A stretch of DNA of 64,000 bases, from NCBI RefSeq assembly GCF_023277925.1, contig NZ_CP063832.1, positions 5,563,501-5,627,500 of the forward strand, given 5' to 3'. This DNA comes from Pseudomonas entomophila (GTDB lineage Bacteria > Pseudomonadota > Gammaproteobacteria > Pseudomonadales > Pseudomonadaceae). Position 1 is the stretch's first letter. Each line of letters begins with the position of its first letter. Of the stretch, positions 63,156 through 64,000 are shown in pieces. The translations under genes were made by a program, and so were the position numbers. The notes beneath the pieces were generated by a model. The model saw only the letters and a program-made list of their open reading frames with translations. It had not been told where the DNA came from and did not search any database.

Positions 63156-63569
63156 ATGCCCAAGACTATCCGCATCGCCGCCGCCCTGTTGATCGACCCG
63201 CAAGGCCGCACCCTGCTGGTGCGCAAGCGCGGCACCCAGGCGTTCATGCAGCCGGGCGGCAAGATCGATGCGGGCGAGTCGCCCGCCCAGGCGCTGGTGC
63301 GAGAGCTGCACGAAGAACTCGGGCTGCGGGTCGACCCTGGCCAGGCCGTGCATCTGGGCAGCTTCAGCGCACCCGCGGCGAACGAGCCCGGTTTCCTCGT
63401 CCAGGCCGAACTGTTCCGCGTTGACAGCGCCGAGGCCGTCACCCCAGCGGCGGAAATCGAGGAAGTGCGGTGGCTGGCCGTGAACCAGGCATCCGACCTG
63501 AACCTGGCGCCGCTGACCCGGGACCTGATCCTGCCGCTCTGGCGCGAGGGCCTCAACGCACCGCGCTGA
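63156..63569 (+). CDS. Nudix hydrolase
   Basis: 137 residues. The Nudix box GX5EX7REUXEEXGU is seen as GGKIDAGESPAQALVRELHEELGL at residues about 34-57, with the metal-binding REL-HEEL glutamates intact. It would cleave a nucleoside diphosphate linked to another group; the substrate cannot be told. The ATG at 63156 begins strand 1 (KTIRIAAALLID). It converges on metR and overlaps its end by 17 bases, an unusual tail-to-tail overlap. Confidence 0.88.
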   Translation: MPKTIRIAAALLIDPQGRTLLVRKRGTQAFMQPGGKIDAGESPAQALVRELHEELGLRVDPGQAVHLGSFSAPAANEPGFLVQAELFRVDSAEAVTPAAEIEEVRWLAVNQASDLNLAPLTRDLILPLWREGLNAPR

Positions 63570-64000
63570 CCCCGTCCAGGGTGGCGAACGAAGTATCCTT
63601 GGCGGTCAGCAGGAAGTCGCGCATGTACGGCGCATCGAGCATGTCGGTGCGCACTGCTGCGTAGAGCGTGGCGAACAGCCCCTTCTCGCCCAGGCGCTTG
63701 CCTTTCACGTAGCCTCGCGAGCTGTACTCATGCAGCGCCCAGTGCGGCATGCCGCATACACCACGGCCGCTGGCCACCAGTTGCATCATCATCACGGTCA
63801 GTTCCGAGGTGCGCACTGCCGCAGGCTCGATGTCGGCCGGCTCCAGGAAGCGGGTGAAGATGTCCAGGCGGTCGCGCTCCACCGGGTAGGTGATCAGGGT
63901 CTGGTCGAGCAGGTCCTGGGGCACGATGTACGGTTTGCCGGCCAGCGGGTGCTGGTTGGCCACGGCGAGCATGGCTTCGTAGGTGAACAGGGGGACGTAG
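63553..64000 (-). CDS. metR: LysR-type regulator MetR, C-terminal part
   Basis: Partial gene: the start lies beyond the right edge and about 149 residues are visible. They form the second half of the LysR effector domain: FTYEAMLAVANQHPLAGKPY, QDLLDQTLITYPVERDRLDI, VMMMQLVASGRGVCGMPHWA and a TLYAAVRTDML strand. These fit MetR, the homocysteine-responsive activator of methionine synthase genes. Its stop overlaps the end of the Nudix gene. The DNA-binding domain is outside the window, so identity rests on the effector half only. Confidence 0.87.
   Translation of the reverse strand, partial: YVPLFTYEAMLAVANQHPLAGKPYIVPQDLLDQTLITYPVERDRLDIFTRFLEPADIEPAAVRTSELTVMMMQLVASGRGVCGMPHWALHEYSSRGYVKGKRLGEKGLFATLYAAVRTDMLDAPYMRDFLLTAKDTSFATLDGVSAVR

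Overview
The window reads as a chromosomal segment of a Pseudomonas putida-group bacterium. The evidence is the high G+C coding DNA, the dispersed GTAGGAGC-type REP palindromes, an MvaT/TurA-type H-NS protein, a McpG-like chemoreceptor and a pca regulon built around PcaR. The order pykA, lipoprotein, PilZ, sbcB, turA, purU, a three-gene glycan cassette, mcpG, ATPase, pit, pcaR, pcaK matches what I remember of the P. putida core; that comparison is from memory and was not run. Almost all of the window is coding. I saw no rRNA, tRNA, CRISPR array, insertion sequence or prophage.

Layout. 1-7.2 kb: a truncated gene of possible polymorphic-toxin type, the ornithine-lipid operon olsB-olsA, a short acyl-CoA-dehydrogenase-like protein, then a + strand run of serine hydrolase, small membrane protein, YceI-like protein, ClsB-like phospholipase D and a DJ-1/PfpI protein. 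7.4-16.5 kb: a GNAT enzyme, class I fumarase, an Fe-S flavoreductase, pykA, a TPR lipoprotein, a PilZ protein, sbcB, mvaT/turA and purU. 16.7-19.6 kb: an overlapping cassette of GT4 glycosyltransferase, DUF2334 deacetylase-like protein and LPG-synthase-type membrane protein, with no function I can assign. 19.7-25.3 kb: McpG-like receptor, YjgR-type ATPase, Pit phosphate transporter and a small protein.

25.8-35.7 kb is a complete beta-ketoadipate lower pathway: pcaR, pcaK, then catI/catJ-type CoA transferase, pcaF, pcaT, pcaB, pcaD, pcaC, ending at a strong hairpin. PcaR-type boxes lie before pcaR, pcaK and the CoA-transferase genes, and a Crc/Hfq-type CA motif overlaps the pcaK start. A membrane PQQ dehydrogenase with an OprB-type porin follows on the other strand.

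39.7-64 kb is more accessory. It holds an orphan Tc-toxin B subunit (SpvB/TcdB family, about 1700 aa) with a helical insertion, a ZnuD-like zinc receptor behind a Zur-like box, a VF530-family protein, a Pr6Pr-type membrane protein, a YqjH/YqjI-like siderophore-reductase and PadR pair with a perfect operator, a large penicillin-binding protein, an amino-acid permease, an atypical GT39-like membrane glycosyltransferase, an FMN glutamate-synthase-like protein, a zinc-free L31 (rpmE2) behind a second Zur-like box, an Lhr helicase, a Nudix hydrolase and the C-terminal part of MetR.

I did not find one large undescribed system. The best candidates for new biology are the 16.7-19.6 kb cassette, the orphan TcB with its insertion, and the truncated gene at the left edge.
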